This document shows, piece by piece, positions 51,325-62,976 of a stretch of DNA of 64,000 nt. Each line of letters opens with the position of its first letter. Within the stretch, counting starts at the first letter, position 1. Both the position numbers and the translations under genes were made by a program. The notes under the pieces were generated by a model, which was given only the letters and a program-made list of their open reading frames with translations, was not told where the DNA came from and did no database searches. Origin of the DNA: Talinum fruticosum. Lineage: Eukaryota > Streptophyta > Magnoliopsida > Caryophyllales > Talinaceae. Location of the stretch: contig JAITYX010000083.1 in assembly GCA_021018815.1 (NCBI GenBank), positions 1,488,001 to 1,552,000 on the forward strand, read 5' to 3'.

Positions 51325-51973
51325 AAATCTTTGATTTTATCCTTTTTGACTTTCATTCATCTTCTCATTCTCCATCTCCATCTCCCCCAAATTAATTTAA
51401 AGCCTTCCGTCCTTGAATTCAATATTTGCACAACCAAACAGAACCCAACACCCCCTCCCTAAATTAAATAATTATTACATGTATTTTTTTTGGGGTGAGG
51501 GAAAATATATTAAAAAAAAAAAAAACACACTTTTAGAATCCTCAGCGATTCTGAACCTAACACACTTATCTCCATCTCTTTCTATTTCTTCAATCTTTAT
51601 CTCAAAGCTTTCTTCTTTTTTTTTTTTTTTAATATTGTTAAATTTTTTTTTCCATAAAATATTTGTCCTTCTTCCTAATCAAACCTAAGAAAACCCATTT
51701 TAATTTTATTATTTTTGTGGGTTGTGTTGGGTTTGGACATATAAATTATTCTCTTGACAAAGATCTTCACTTTCTCTCTCCATCCCCCTCTTTTTTTTTT
51801 TTTCTATTTCTCTCTCTTCCGATCTCTCTACAGTCATAATCTGTAAGTCTCTTGTTGTGGGGTTTTCATCTGTTGATTTGTTCATATCTCGCTCCCCAGA
51901 GAAATTGATGCAAGGAAGTAGATTGTTTGTTTTGCTCCAGCTGTTTCAAGCTCCCTTTCTGGATCAGTTTCAG
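51325..51973 (+). other. Predicted 5' leader exon of the TPS gene
   Basis: CT-rich, AT-poor relative to flanks, ending with a good donor TTTCAG|GTAACC. The coding exon starts three bases beyond an acceptor (TTTTGCAG|TTATGG at 55030/55031), showing that the leader must be spliced from upstream. This gives a leader intron of 3057 bases (51974-55030). An alternative donor, TCT|GTAAGTC at about 51,843, would shorten the exon. The 5' boundary is a guess from the TATA-like site. Confidence 0.5.
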
Positions 51974-54900
51974 GTAACCCATTTTTATGTTTTTCTTCTC
52001 CTCTCTATCTCTCTCATCCCCTGTTTTTATGCATTTTTCCTCTGTTAGAGGCAGAGCCCAGAGAGCCCAGTTCTTCATTTTTCTTGGGGTTTATTTTTTC
52101 CATGTTCTTCTACCTGTCTTTTGGATGGTTTTTCTGGGAACTTTTTTTCCTGGGTAGTAAGTAATTGGTTTGTGATGTTTAAGTGTGAGGTCTTGAAATC
52201 AACAATGGGAGAGGGTTTCTGGGTTTGAATGGTGGATTGGTAGAGTTTTGTATGAGCTGTCACTTGTCATGTTGTTTCCTTTGTTTCTTCTTCTTGTTTT
52301 TCTCCTCTTGAGGACAACTGTTTGCCTTCTGAGGGGGAGAGAAGGGGGGACAAAATGGAAATATTGGTAGAAATTTAAAATTCTTGGCATTTTTTTCTTG
52401 CTATTTTAATTTTAGTATCTCTTGTGGCAAGTAATTTTTTTATTCCCCCCGGTTCTGCTTAGGTTGTTGCTTAGTGAGGAGTAAAAGAGATTAGGGAAAA
52501 GACAGCATGACCGAACCTATGAATTTTTCTGTGGAAGAAACATTTTTTGATAGAATGTCATTATGTTTTATCTTGTTGGTTTACTGTTAATTTGCTGAAG
52601 GGAAAAGTTACCCTTGTTCTATTGCTTTGTCCTTGTTTTGCCTTCTGTCTTTATTATTATTTTTTTATAATATTATTTTAGAGTTTTAGGTAATGGAAAT
52701 AGGAGCTGGAGTCAGCTATCTAAGGATGCCCAGAAAAGCCCATGTCAGATATTTGAATTGGGGATAACAACAGAAATTAAAAGAGATTCAGATCCACTGA
52801 CTTCCTGTTTTTGAAGTTTGAACATTGTGTTTCAAATAAACAATATGAAAAGCATGATTTTGTTACCTATAAAATCGCCCTTTCGGTCACCTAAGAAGGT
52901 CTGTCTGTTGGATTTGTTAAACTAAATGCATATTCTTGGACACCATATGATACATTAGTGCCTTTTGCTTTATTATAAGACTACAAAGAAAGATCTTCCT
53001 TTATGTTTTTTTTTAAAATTGAAGCAAATGAGTATGTTTGTCTGGTACTATGATTATCTATCGAAAATATTTGTCTAATTGGATAGAATCAATGAGTGAA
53101 CGCGCACTTGATGACGGGTTCAAATATGATGCAAGACTGAATCAATGCAATATGTTGTGAACAACAGGCTGGTATATAGTTTTAAAATGTGTTTCATGCA
53201 AACAACTAGTTTACAGACTCAGTATTTCTGATGGAGGAGGATGGAAAAACTAGCATAAGAATGATAAATCAGATCCCTTCTTTTTAGTCCTACAAGGAAA
53301 ATTTTCGTGTGTAACGGATGTAACGGATGAGGATGAAGATAAGGTGATTTCACGATTCTTGAATGGTAAAAAGGTGCCTTTTATGGTATACATTGCAAGA
53401 TTGAGGGACTATAAATTGGGATAGTTTTTCGTGGAGTGTTATCTCTACATTGGTGTTAACAATCCCTCGAGAGAAGCCCCCTCTTCACCTAGTTCATGAG
53501 GTATCTCTTTCTTGAAGTTTAGATTTTTGATTTTTTATGGTTGGCCTGCCAAAGACCGTAGCAGAAGCCTGAAACCACCTAATGTGCTGCTGCTGATCCC
53601 TGGTTTTGCTTTTGTGTTGAGAAAGATTGCTGAGCATCTTTGTCTAGGTGACTGCATTTCCTCTGTATGCTGCAATTTGAAAATTTTATAATTCATGAAC
53701 CCCCTGGCTGGTATATTTCATCTTTTTATCTGTTAAGTTGTTGCTATCTTTTGCTAGTTCTGTGTCATCAATGAGAATTGATCTTTGAAGGCAATAACTT
53801 CTGAATATCCGGCTGAGCTTTTAAATCTTTTGTTCCTGTAGATTCCCTTTTTATTCAATTCTTTTGCGTGTCTTAAAAAATTAAATAGATACAGAAAGAG
53901 TTTTTAGTGGATCTGTTGAGTCAGTCTAATGACCTGTTCATCCAATCTCTTGTTTAGAATAAACATGTAAGATCATTGATTCATCTTACCATGTTTGTTT
54001 TTAGTGCATAGATCTGACTTTTGTATGTCGTATTCAGTTACATGATTGGCTCTTGAAAGGGCTTTGGGTTGAGTGTGTCTGTGAAATCTCGATCCTGTTT
54101 CTCAGACTACTCTATTGGTTAGTGGAAAAGAAAAATCATCGGCTTTTGTTTGTTACTTACTGTCGGCTGCTTTTATCATATACAACTCGTGAGATTAATT
54201 GCTTTTGCCAGGTCTTGTTTTGCATTACAAGGCATCCATCAATTTTCTCATTCTTACATTTTTATGTGCTAATGAGGTTGGGACACTCTGTTTCCTTTGC
54301 CATTTTGCTCAAACTCCCAAGAGTCCGACATATTTACATGCCTAGCTGTGGAACTTGGCCAATAAAATTTCAAGGTTGTGGTCCGACTGGAGTGTCAAGC
54401 CTCATTACCCATGTCCAATGTAGAACATGGGTACTTTGTGGTGATATTGAGAGCTCGAGTTACTTGTCTTATGCTTATAAATTTTATTACCGGGTATGAT
54501 ACGAAATTATGCACACATAGGGATGGTTCATTATACATTTATGGGTAGCAGCCAAGTGGTAGATGGACCTCAAAAACACATGTTTTGTCCTGGTGAAACG
54601 ACAATCACTGGCCTCTTCAGGCGCTTGCTGTTTCTAGGCACTTATTCGCAGTTTCTTATATTCTCTTGAAAGACTAAGATGCTTAGTTCTTAATTTATTT
54701 ATTTTTTGGTCAGGGGAGTACAATATGTAATCCTTGGATTCAGATCATATAATTGATTGTCTTTTCTTTGCTTTTGTGGAAGAATGCTTTTATGTTCCGG
54801 TGTTTAGTCTTGAATGAGTCTGGCATCAGTTAAGAAATGTGGCTCAACTATCTATAATGACCCTATTTGTCATGGAGCCAGTGCAGGATTTCCTTATAAT

Positions 54901-55069
54901 CTGATGGGTTCTAATTTAAGTATTTAATCAATTTTTTTAACTTGGTCAGATAGATCGTTCTTATTACTTGCCTAATATACCTCAAACTTGTGTTTCGTCA
55001 AGCTTATGCTTTCTAATTTGCATTTTGCAGTTATGGCGTCAAGATCTTATGCCAACTTTTTGGACTTAG
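51908..55069 (+). promoter_or_regulatory. Possible uORF overlapping the TPS start codon
   Basis: If the leader splices 51973 to 55031, an ATG at 51908 opens a 34-codon reading frame. It has 22 codons in the leader exon (MQGSRLFVLLQLFQAPFLDQ and two more) and then continues in the +1 frame across the main ATG (55033) to a TAG at 55067-55069. Such an overlapping uORF would be expected to reduce initiation at the main ATG. With the alternative donor at 51,843 the uORF would be spliced out. Confidence 0.35.
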
Positions 55070-58000
55070 CAGCTTCAGCTGGAGGGCTTCTGGATTTACC
55101 GCAGACTCCGAGAAGCCTTCCAAGGGTGATGACTGTTCCTGGAGTTATACCTGATGGAGACGGTGATGAATCTACCAACACAAGCTCAGATGCTTCTTCA
55201 TCTTTATATCGGGGCAGAAAAATTGTAGTGGCAAATTTTCTCCCTCTAAATGGTCAAAAGGACATAAACTCTGGGCGATGGAGCTTTAGTGTTGATGAAG
55301 ATTCACTCTACTACCATGTGAAAGATGGATTTTCTCCTGAAACCGAGGTTTTTCATGTGGGTTCTTTAAAAGTGGATGTGGATATTAGTGAGCAAGACGA
55401 AGTTGCCCAAAAGTTGCTGGAGGAGTTTCATTGTGTGCCTACATTTCTCCCTCCTGATTTACAGAAAAAGTTCTACCATGGCTTCTGCAAGCAGTATTTA
55501 TGGCCCCTCTTCCATTATATGCTACCCTTGGCGTCAGATCACGGGTCCCGCTTTGATCGGGGGCTTTGGCAAGCCTATGTTTCTGCTAACAAGAAGTTTG
55601 CTGATAAAGTTGTGGAGATATTGAACCCCGAGGATGACCTTGTCTGGGTTCATGACTATCATCTTATGCTGCTGCCCACTTTCCTAAGGAGGCGTTTTTA
55701 CCGGGTTAAACTGGGTTTTTTTCTGCATAGCCCATTTCCCTCTTCAGAGATTTACCGGACTTTGCCAGTAAGAGATGAAATCTTGAAAGCATTTCTAAAC
55801 TCCGACTTGGTTGGCTTTCATACATTTGATTATGCTCGGCATTTTCTCTCTTGTTGTAGTAGATTGCTCGGCTTGGACTACGAATCCAAGCGGGGTTATC
55901 TTGGGATTGAGTACTTTGGCCGCACTGTATATGTTAAAATACTACCCGCAGGTGTCCAAGTGCGATGCCTTGAAGCTGCAATGAATCATCCCTCCGCTTC
56001 TATGAAGGTTAAAGAGATCCAGAAGCGGTTTGAGGGGAAAAAATTGATTGTTGGTGTGGATGATATGGATATATTCAAAGGCATTAGCCTCAAATTGTTA
56101 GCACTGGAGCAACTTATGCAGCAGCATCCCACTTTGCATGGAAAACTCGTCCTAGTTCAGATAGTGAACCCTGCAAGAAGTACAGGAAAAGACGTTCAGG
56201 AAGCAAGATCAGAGGCTTATGAGACTGCTAACAGGATAAATACCAGGTATGGCCTTCCGGGTTATCAACCTGTGATCCTGATTGAAGGTTCAATGCCTCT
56301 CTACGAGAAAACTGCCTATTATGCTATTGCAGAATGTTGCATTGTGAATGCTGTAAGAGATGGAATGAACCTAATTCCATACGAGTACATCATTTCAAGG
56401 CAAGGATGTCCAAAATTCGATGAAGCAATCGGACTCACCCCTGGGAAACCTCGCTCTAGTATGCTTGTTGTGTCTGAGTTCATTGGTTGTTCTCCATCTC
56501 TTAGTGGGGCCATTAGGGTCAACCCGTGGAACATTGAAGCTGTATCAGATGCACTAAATGTGGCCATCAGTATGCCCGAGTTAGAGAAACAGTTGAGGCA
56601 TGAAAAACATTATCGGTATGTTAGTTCTCATGATGTTGCTTACTGGGCTCGGAGTTTTGTGCAGGATTTGGAGCGTGCTTGTAAGGATCACTACAGCAAA
56701 CGATGCTGGGGAATCGGGTTTGGATTGACTTTTAGGGTCATTGCCCTTTCTCCGTCATTCAGGAAGCTCTCTGTGGAGTATATTGTCTCTGCCTACATGA
56801 AGACAAAGAGTAGGGCGATATTTTTAGACTATGATGGAACAGTAGTGCCCGATATGTCCATTTTGAGGACTCCTAGTCCTGAACTTATATCTGTTCTGAA
56901 CGCCCTTTGTGATGATCCGAAGAACACCGTTTTCATTGTTAGTGGCAGGGGACGTCAGTCTTTAGACGAGTGGCTATCCCCTTGCGAAAAGCTTGGAATA
57001 GCTGCCGAACACGGATACTTCTTGAGGTATGCTACTTCGGTACATTTTGTATCGTAGGTTTCATTATAGTAGCGAGTAAATCCTGCCTGTTCAGGATAGG
57101 AAGGAAGAAAACACTTCATATTTTGATCTAATGTTCGGTCAAATGATTTTGTAGGTGGAACAAGAATCTTGACTGGGAAACAAGCCCCATAAATGTCGAT
57201 AATGACTGGAAAAAATAGCAGAACCCGTGATGCAGCTATATGCTGAAACGACGGATGGGTCCTCTATCGAGAGCAAGGAGAGCGCCATAGTGTGGCACCA
57301 TCAAGATGCTGACCCTGATTTTGGTTCTTGCCAGGCCAAAGAAATGTTAGATCATCTCGAAAATGTCCTTGCTAATGAGCCTGTGGTGGTTAGCAGGGGA
57401 CACAATATTGTGGAAGTCAAGCCTCAGGTAACCAACAGTTTTTGTCCTACTCTTGCATTGTGGCAGGCATAATACTTTTTCAACTTCTGATCAACAACAA
57501 TAAGCCCGAGATGATGTGGATATGTCTATGATAATTTGGACTAGTCTAGCAAAATTGACCTGTACCCAATCACCTGATACAATCATACAAGCAGCATGGA
57601 ACTAGACCTGAAACAAGACCAGAAGTAGGTAATCTGTTTTTTCCCCAAACCCCAAGTGACCTAAAGGTTTCCTCACAAATATTGCTAGCACTTTCAGGGC
57701 TGAGTATTTTGACAGTGGATCAAAAGTGGCAATGATCGAAGAAGTCCCAAACCCAACCTAGAATTCCGTAAAACAAACTTGAATCAACTTGACCTAAATG
57801 ACCCCTTCCCTATGTCTGTGTATAGCTTCGTAATCAAACCAGCGAATTGGATGCTAAATTGTATGAACCTTGCAGGGGGTCAGCAAAGGGCTGGTTGCAG
57901 AGAAGGTACTTTCAGAACTAACAAGCAGAGGGAAGCCACCAGATTTTATATTGTGTATAGGAGATGATCGGTCTGATGAGGACATGTTCGAGAGTATATT

Positions 58001-58199
58001 GAGCAAAGCTTCATGCCCATCTTTGCCTGTAACTCCTGAGATCTTTGCTTGCACTATGGGACAAAAGCCGAGCAAAGCCAAGTACTACTTAAACGACACA
58101 AGGCATGTCATGAGACTACTTCAAGGCTTGGCAAATGCTTCTAGTGGAAAGCCGGAGCCAAATTTCCAAACCCAAGTCTCCTTCGAAAGTTCTGCTTAG
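55033..58199 (+). CDS. Class II trehalose-6-phosphate synthase/phosphatase-like protein (TPS8-11 type)
   Basis: Coding exons 55033-57026, 57155-57427 and 57876-58199; with the frame restored, 863 aa, normal for class II TPS. The N-terminus (SRSYANFLDLAASAGGLLDL, TPRSLPRVMTVPG) is diagnostic of the TPS8-11 group. The GT20 domain covers about residues 60-545 (HDYHLMLLP at 207-215, GFFLHSPFPSSEIYRTLPVR, GFHTFDYARHF, VVSEFIGCSPSLSGAIRVNP). The HAD phosphatase domain carries FLDYDGT (597-603), SGRGR (637-641) and GDDRSDED (785-792). Class II proteins mostly lack synthase activity and are regarded as regulators of sugar status linked to SnRK1. In exon 57155-57427 an A6 run (57210-57215) stands where seven are needed for DWKKIAEPVMQLY, so the literal frame stops at 57216-57218. 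Exon phase also needs the extra base. Likely an assembly base loss. Confidence 0.88.
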
Positions 58200-61100
58200 A
58201 TGGAATGTGAGTTGCTCCTTTAACCCAAAGTCGTGTCGATTGCCTGGTTGCATGCAGACTTCAGGCTGACATGGGTGATTGTAGAAATGAGGCGTGAGAA
58301 ACACAATGTTGTAATTCTTTGAATGTGGGCATGGGTATAGTCCTGGGTAGCTTTAGATGTTGATAAAGGGGTAGATTGTTCTCGTTCGATAACAGTAGTT
58401 GGTCTGTATATGTGTTCTTTGGGCCCTTTTCTTTTCCCCTTTTCTTCACACAGGAAAACCTCAGTGTCCAGTGTTCTTATACAGTAGAATGTCATAGAAA
58501 AGTTTGTTGTTTAATCATAGACATAGATTCATAGTCCCCAGATAAATATTCCTAGATGGAGCTTTATTTGTAAATATTTTCCGAAATTCAAAGAGATTTT
58601 TGTGGAATTCGTGGTTCCTGTTACATGCTTGCTTTTTGAGAGGAGTAATGTTGTGTCATTCTAGTCTAGACACGATCTTTACCTAGACGATTTTATTCTT
58701 ACATAAAAGGTATCTGATAATAACTTTTAGATATGCAACGGTGCAACACGTTATTTATGTTGGATTACATTTATATTTATATTTTGGTTGATTAATTTTC
58801 GAGAATGAACCATCTAGATTCATTAACAAGGGTTTTAAGTTAAAGTAGGCGTATATATTATTTTTTGCTGATTGTTTTTTTTAAAATAAAAATTTGACAT
58901 ACAATTAATGGGTTTTTGTGATTTTAACTGAGAAAAGTTTGACATAATAACACATATTCTCCAATCACAAAATTATTAGTTTGGCAAATTATTAGGCGAC
59001 TATTTTTATCAAAAGGTAATCCAATTTGATGGAAAATAAAACCTTTGAGAGTCACGGTTTTAGATATTGTATGTTGACTCAACTAATTAGTTAAGTCAAA
59101 CACATGTACATGTGTTTTGTCACATGTTGCTGAAATTCGACCATACATTAGTAAACCTAATAAAACTCATACTATACACCGAGCTCTATAGATCCGGTGA
59201 CATAATATAATTTGACAGAAATAATCTAATTTTTTAAAACAAAAGAACCATGAAAATAGGGGCGATTTAAAAAATTAGAACAAAATATTATATATGATTA
59301 CTTGAATTTGTAGACGTGGGTCCATAATATATTATGTATTAACCTAACTTGTTTGAAATATAGTAAAACAATTAAGTAAACAACAAAACTAAAACATTAT
59401 TTAACGAATTATATCTACCAGTTCTCATATTATGAATTTAGGTTCATATCATATAATCATACCACAAATATATAAATTAAAATGCATTAAAAGTAGCCCA
59501 CAACAAAACACAAGAAAATTCGATTGGTATTTATCACTCCCTATTTTATTTATTTATAAGGAGTTCTAAGGTTGTTAATTGTAGGGAAATGTTAGAATTG
59601 AATAGAGATGTAAGACGACATAAGCAACTATAAAGACTTATAAAATAGGTGTAAAGTTATAAAAAAATATAATAAATTATAAGGAGTTATAAATAAAACA
59701 AGGCCTTAATCTTATGAAGATTCTACTCACTAATCACTACAACATAACATGCTAATTTGATTATCTTTTTGTTGTTTAGCTTTTCATCTCACGTATTTTT
59801 TCATCAGAAATAAATGAGAACTTTACCAAACTTTTTATCTCACAAATTAGAGACAAACCCAAGACCTCAAGCGAACAAACATGACTAGGACTTCTCGGGT
59901 TTGACTCGGTTACATTTTAACTCGGCTCGAAGTCTGCCGAATTTTTGAAGTTTAAGCTTGAACTTGGCTCAAATGGCTCTGGTTCTAGTTCGGGCTCGAC
60001 TCAATTTTTTTATTTGCTTAAAGAGTTTCTAAATTAAAGGTTATAATCAAAGTTAAATTTTATATTTTTGTATTAGATTCAAGAAATAAGGTTTCAAATG
60101 AAATTTTGGTGATTTCAAATGTAATTTTATATTCCCCACACAAGTTTTTCAGGAAAAATAAACTATTTAGCTTAAACCGAAGCGGGGCCTTGCTGAGCTC
60201 TAACTTGGATCGGTATGCCTTCGAGCCGGCTCGGCCTCGGCTCGAGCTCGAATCATAGTCAAGCTTTGATAGAGCCAAATGCGAGCGCTTGGCAAGCCAG
60301 CTCGATTCCTTTACAACCCTAAACATGACCCATACATGATCCTTTGCCTAAAATAGCCTAGTAGGTTGAATTTTTCCTCTTAATTTTCTTTTTTTAATAA
60401 AATAAATTTATTGGACTAAATATGAGCCAATTTCAACTCAAACTAAAAATAATTCAACCATTTCAAAATCTAACAGAAGTCTCATCAATTGAGACATGAC
60501 GGGAACAAAATTACTTTCATTTCGGGTATATAGTAATATAGGACACCATGTAATTTTTTTAATAACAAGTATATGTATTTTAAAGGAAAAGTCTATCATC
60601 CAACTTTATTATTATTATTTTTTATTTATTTTATATGAGTTGACAAGAAAGGTATAACTAGGGAGAATATGTACACAAATGAAAACTAGAAACCTTCAAC
60701 CTTAGGAGGTTCCCTCCCTCTCTCTCCCCTATAAATACATAAGAAATCTCCCCACATGCCCCCTTCTCCATCTCCCCTTATTGCAAATCTCTCTCTCTCT
60801 CTCAAAAGTACCATCATTTTTCGAATTTCTCGTTACATTTTGCGCTTAATTCTTACTCATAAACATATGTACATATGCGGTATATAAGAGCATGTGCTCC
60901 TAAATGTATGTAATCTCAAGTGAAGTAATAACAATTACTCTCAGTATTACAAATAAACAATATTATCCTTAAACAGGACAAAAAAAAATCTATAGATATT
61001 ATTATTATGTATGTGAAAAGTGGCATTAAAAAATGATATTATATGAGAGCTCAGTGTTTGCGTGAAAATATAGTCTACGTAAAGCGTCTCTATTTGGTAA

Positions 61101-62514
61101 TTAAAGTAATTGTCAATTAACATAAAATATTAGTGAAAGCTAATCATAGCTTAATATCCATGATTGTCATTATCAACTAGTCAATAATCTTATCTACCAC
61201 CTAAGAAAATGTGAGTGTTGGCATATGCCTTTCTATGTTCCTTTATTTATTAGGCATATACCATTTGTCCCTTCCCCCATATAACCCTAAATTCTTAATC
61301 ATTGGTACAAACTACTTCTCATCATTTTTGAACTTTTTTTTTTTTATTTAGAGGAATTATAAAAGGTGAGTGCGGTTGACTGTAATTTTTTTTTGAGGAT
61401 GTATGATTGAGAGTTGGTGAGTGTGATTGAGTATTAGTAAGTATTGTTGAGAGTGTAATTTTCATAATTGACGCAGTAGATAAGTGAGTGTTGGCTGTTT
61501 AAAGAAGTGTGAGCAAGTAGCGATGACTCGTGATTGAGTGCGAGTGAGTGATTGTGAAAACCATATCGGTTATCACGCAAAAGAACATACCTTAAGCTTG
61601 GTTCCCCCTTTCCCGTAATAATGTTCATGCCTTAGAAACACCTCAAATTGTAGGGTCTACTTCCATTACAGATATATAATTGTCATTTATGTCACATACT
61701 TATCCAAGTATTTAATTTAATGATCATGCCACTTTTCTAATTTTTTCTCTTGAAAATAATAACTACTAAAATTTAAAAATAATATAAAATGAGTGAATTT
61801 TTGGATGGTTAGAAATTCTAACAAAATCTTTCAAAATGACTATTAATTTAAAAATTAAATTATAGACACGTAACATCAATAAGATTTGACATAGTTGATA
61901 ATAAAACGAACATAAATAAGTTGAGAATTACCTATAAAATTCGCTATAAATGTGAAGGCTTATTGATGGACAATTTGTGAGAGCTCCTACAAACATTCAT
62001 TAAAACCCTAAAATATATCTTATCCCTAGTATAGTGACCATCGACCAACTTGCCAAAACTCATAAGAAAATTATTAATGCTCATTTAGGAGGCTCCAAAG
62101 AAAACTCATAGGTGTCGGGGAAAAGTTACATACTATATATAATAAATTTGTCATTTAGTTTGTATATGAATTGAGTTATGTTCGATTAGGTCATTGTTTC
62201 ATATTTGATAATATTTTTTATAAAAAGAAACAAATATCTTATAAAAGGAAATCATTTTATTAGGAATAAATTCGTCAAGAATAAATTTAAATTTGATTCA
62301 GTTTTACCAAGTCTATACCACTGGAGCTTGATATCCCCCGGTAGGCCCCTCCCCCGTGTAATACCCTTGGCTTCTGATATATAATACCAAGAACACCCCC
62401 AGCTCTCTCACTCTCTCTCTCTCTCTACTCGTCTCTCTGTGCCAAAGTAGCCGCAGATTCCACACCACATCCAAGACCCAACCAAGAAAGAGGAGAGAGA
62501 GAGAGAGAGAGGAT
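58200..62514. other. TPS 3' region and AT-rich intergenic DNA
   Basis: 58,200 to about 58,600 is likely TPS 3' UTR. The remainder is AT-rich with no recognisable gene. A GAGCTCG-rich repeat lies at about 59,880-60,325. Poly-CT tracts at about 60,715-60,800 and 62,400-62,510 occur, the latter in the leader of the next gene. Confidence 0.5.
59880..60325. repeat. GAGCTCG-rich dispersed repeat, copy 3
   Basis: Two GC-rich arms (59,890-60,000 and 60,175-60,310; words such as CTCGGCTCGAAG and CCTCGGCTCGAGCTCG) flank an AT-rich centre. Composition matches the copies near 45 kb but order is poorly preserved, so membership of the same family is tentative. Confidence 0.5.
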
Positions 62515-62976
62515 ATGGGGATCGCAGAATCCGAATACCCGACCCGAATAATCGTCGAAGACGAAGAGGCTCCCATCAACACCTTCAACTCCCGTAATCG
62601 CTGTTGCTGCTTCCCCTCCTCCTCTCTCTCCTCCGCCGCCTCCTTCTGGGATCGAGCCGACTCCGACGGTCGATGGTGGGCTCTCCCCTTCCGCGCCTTC
62701 AAGAAGCTCCGGGAGTGGTCCGAGATCGTCGCGGGACCCAAGTGGAAGACCTTCATCCGCCGCTTCAACCGCCACCGCAACCGCCACCACTCCGCAGCCG
62801 CAAAGTTCCAGTACGACCCCTTGAGCTACGCCCTCAACTTCGACGAGGGGCCGGGCCAAAACGGTCAATTCGACGAGGGTTCCGCCCAGTTCCCAGATTT
62901 CTCCTCCCGCTTCGCTGCCATCCCTCACTCCGCCAAAACCTCCATGGATTTGGGCAAGGCGGCACCCCTTGGTTGA
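62515..62976 (+). CDS. Uncharacterised plant protein, 153 aa
   Basis: Single exon with a GA/CT-rich leader directly upstream and clearly higher GC than its surroundings. The protein has an acidic N-terminus (IIVEDEEAP), a cysteine cluster RCCCFP, a Trp-rich WDRADSDGRWWALPFRAFKK block, a basic REWSEIVAGPKWKTFIRRFN block and a His/Arg-rich HRNRHH run, then FQYDPLSYALNFDEG and a C-terminal MDLGKAAPLG. I recognise this block order from unnamed plant proteins but know no function. No signal peptide or membrane segment is visible. The long antisense ORFs here are shadows of the same GC-rich codons. Confidence 0.75.
   Translation: MGIAESEYPTRIIVEDEEAPINTFNSRNRCCCFPSSSLSSAASFWDRADSDGRWWALPFRAFKKLREWSEIVAGPKWKTFIRRFNRHRNRHHSAAAKFQYDPLSYALNFDEGPGQNGQFDEGSAQFPDFSSRFAAIPHSAKTSMDLGKAAPLG

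Noticed and set aside
51413..51688. 91-codon ORF in the TPS leader region
   Set aside because: Runs through poly-A and poly-T tracts and encodes low-complexity peptide. Its transcription from this start is uncertain.
14272..58199. A coordinated stress or sugar gene cluster (kinase, SWEET, PUB, ALDH, TPS)
   Set aside because: The genes belong to separate families with no shared pathway evidence, have mixed strands and wide gaps. Plant genomes commonly place such genes together by chance.
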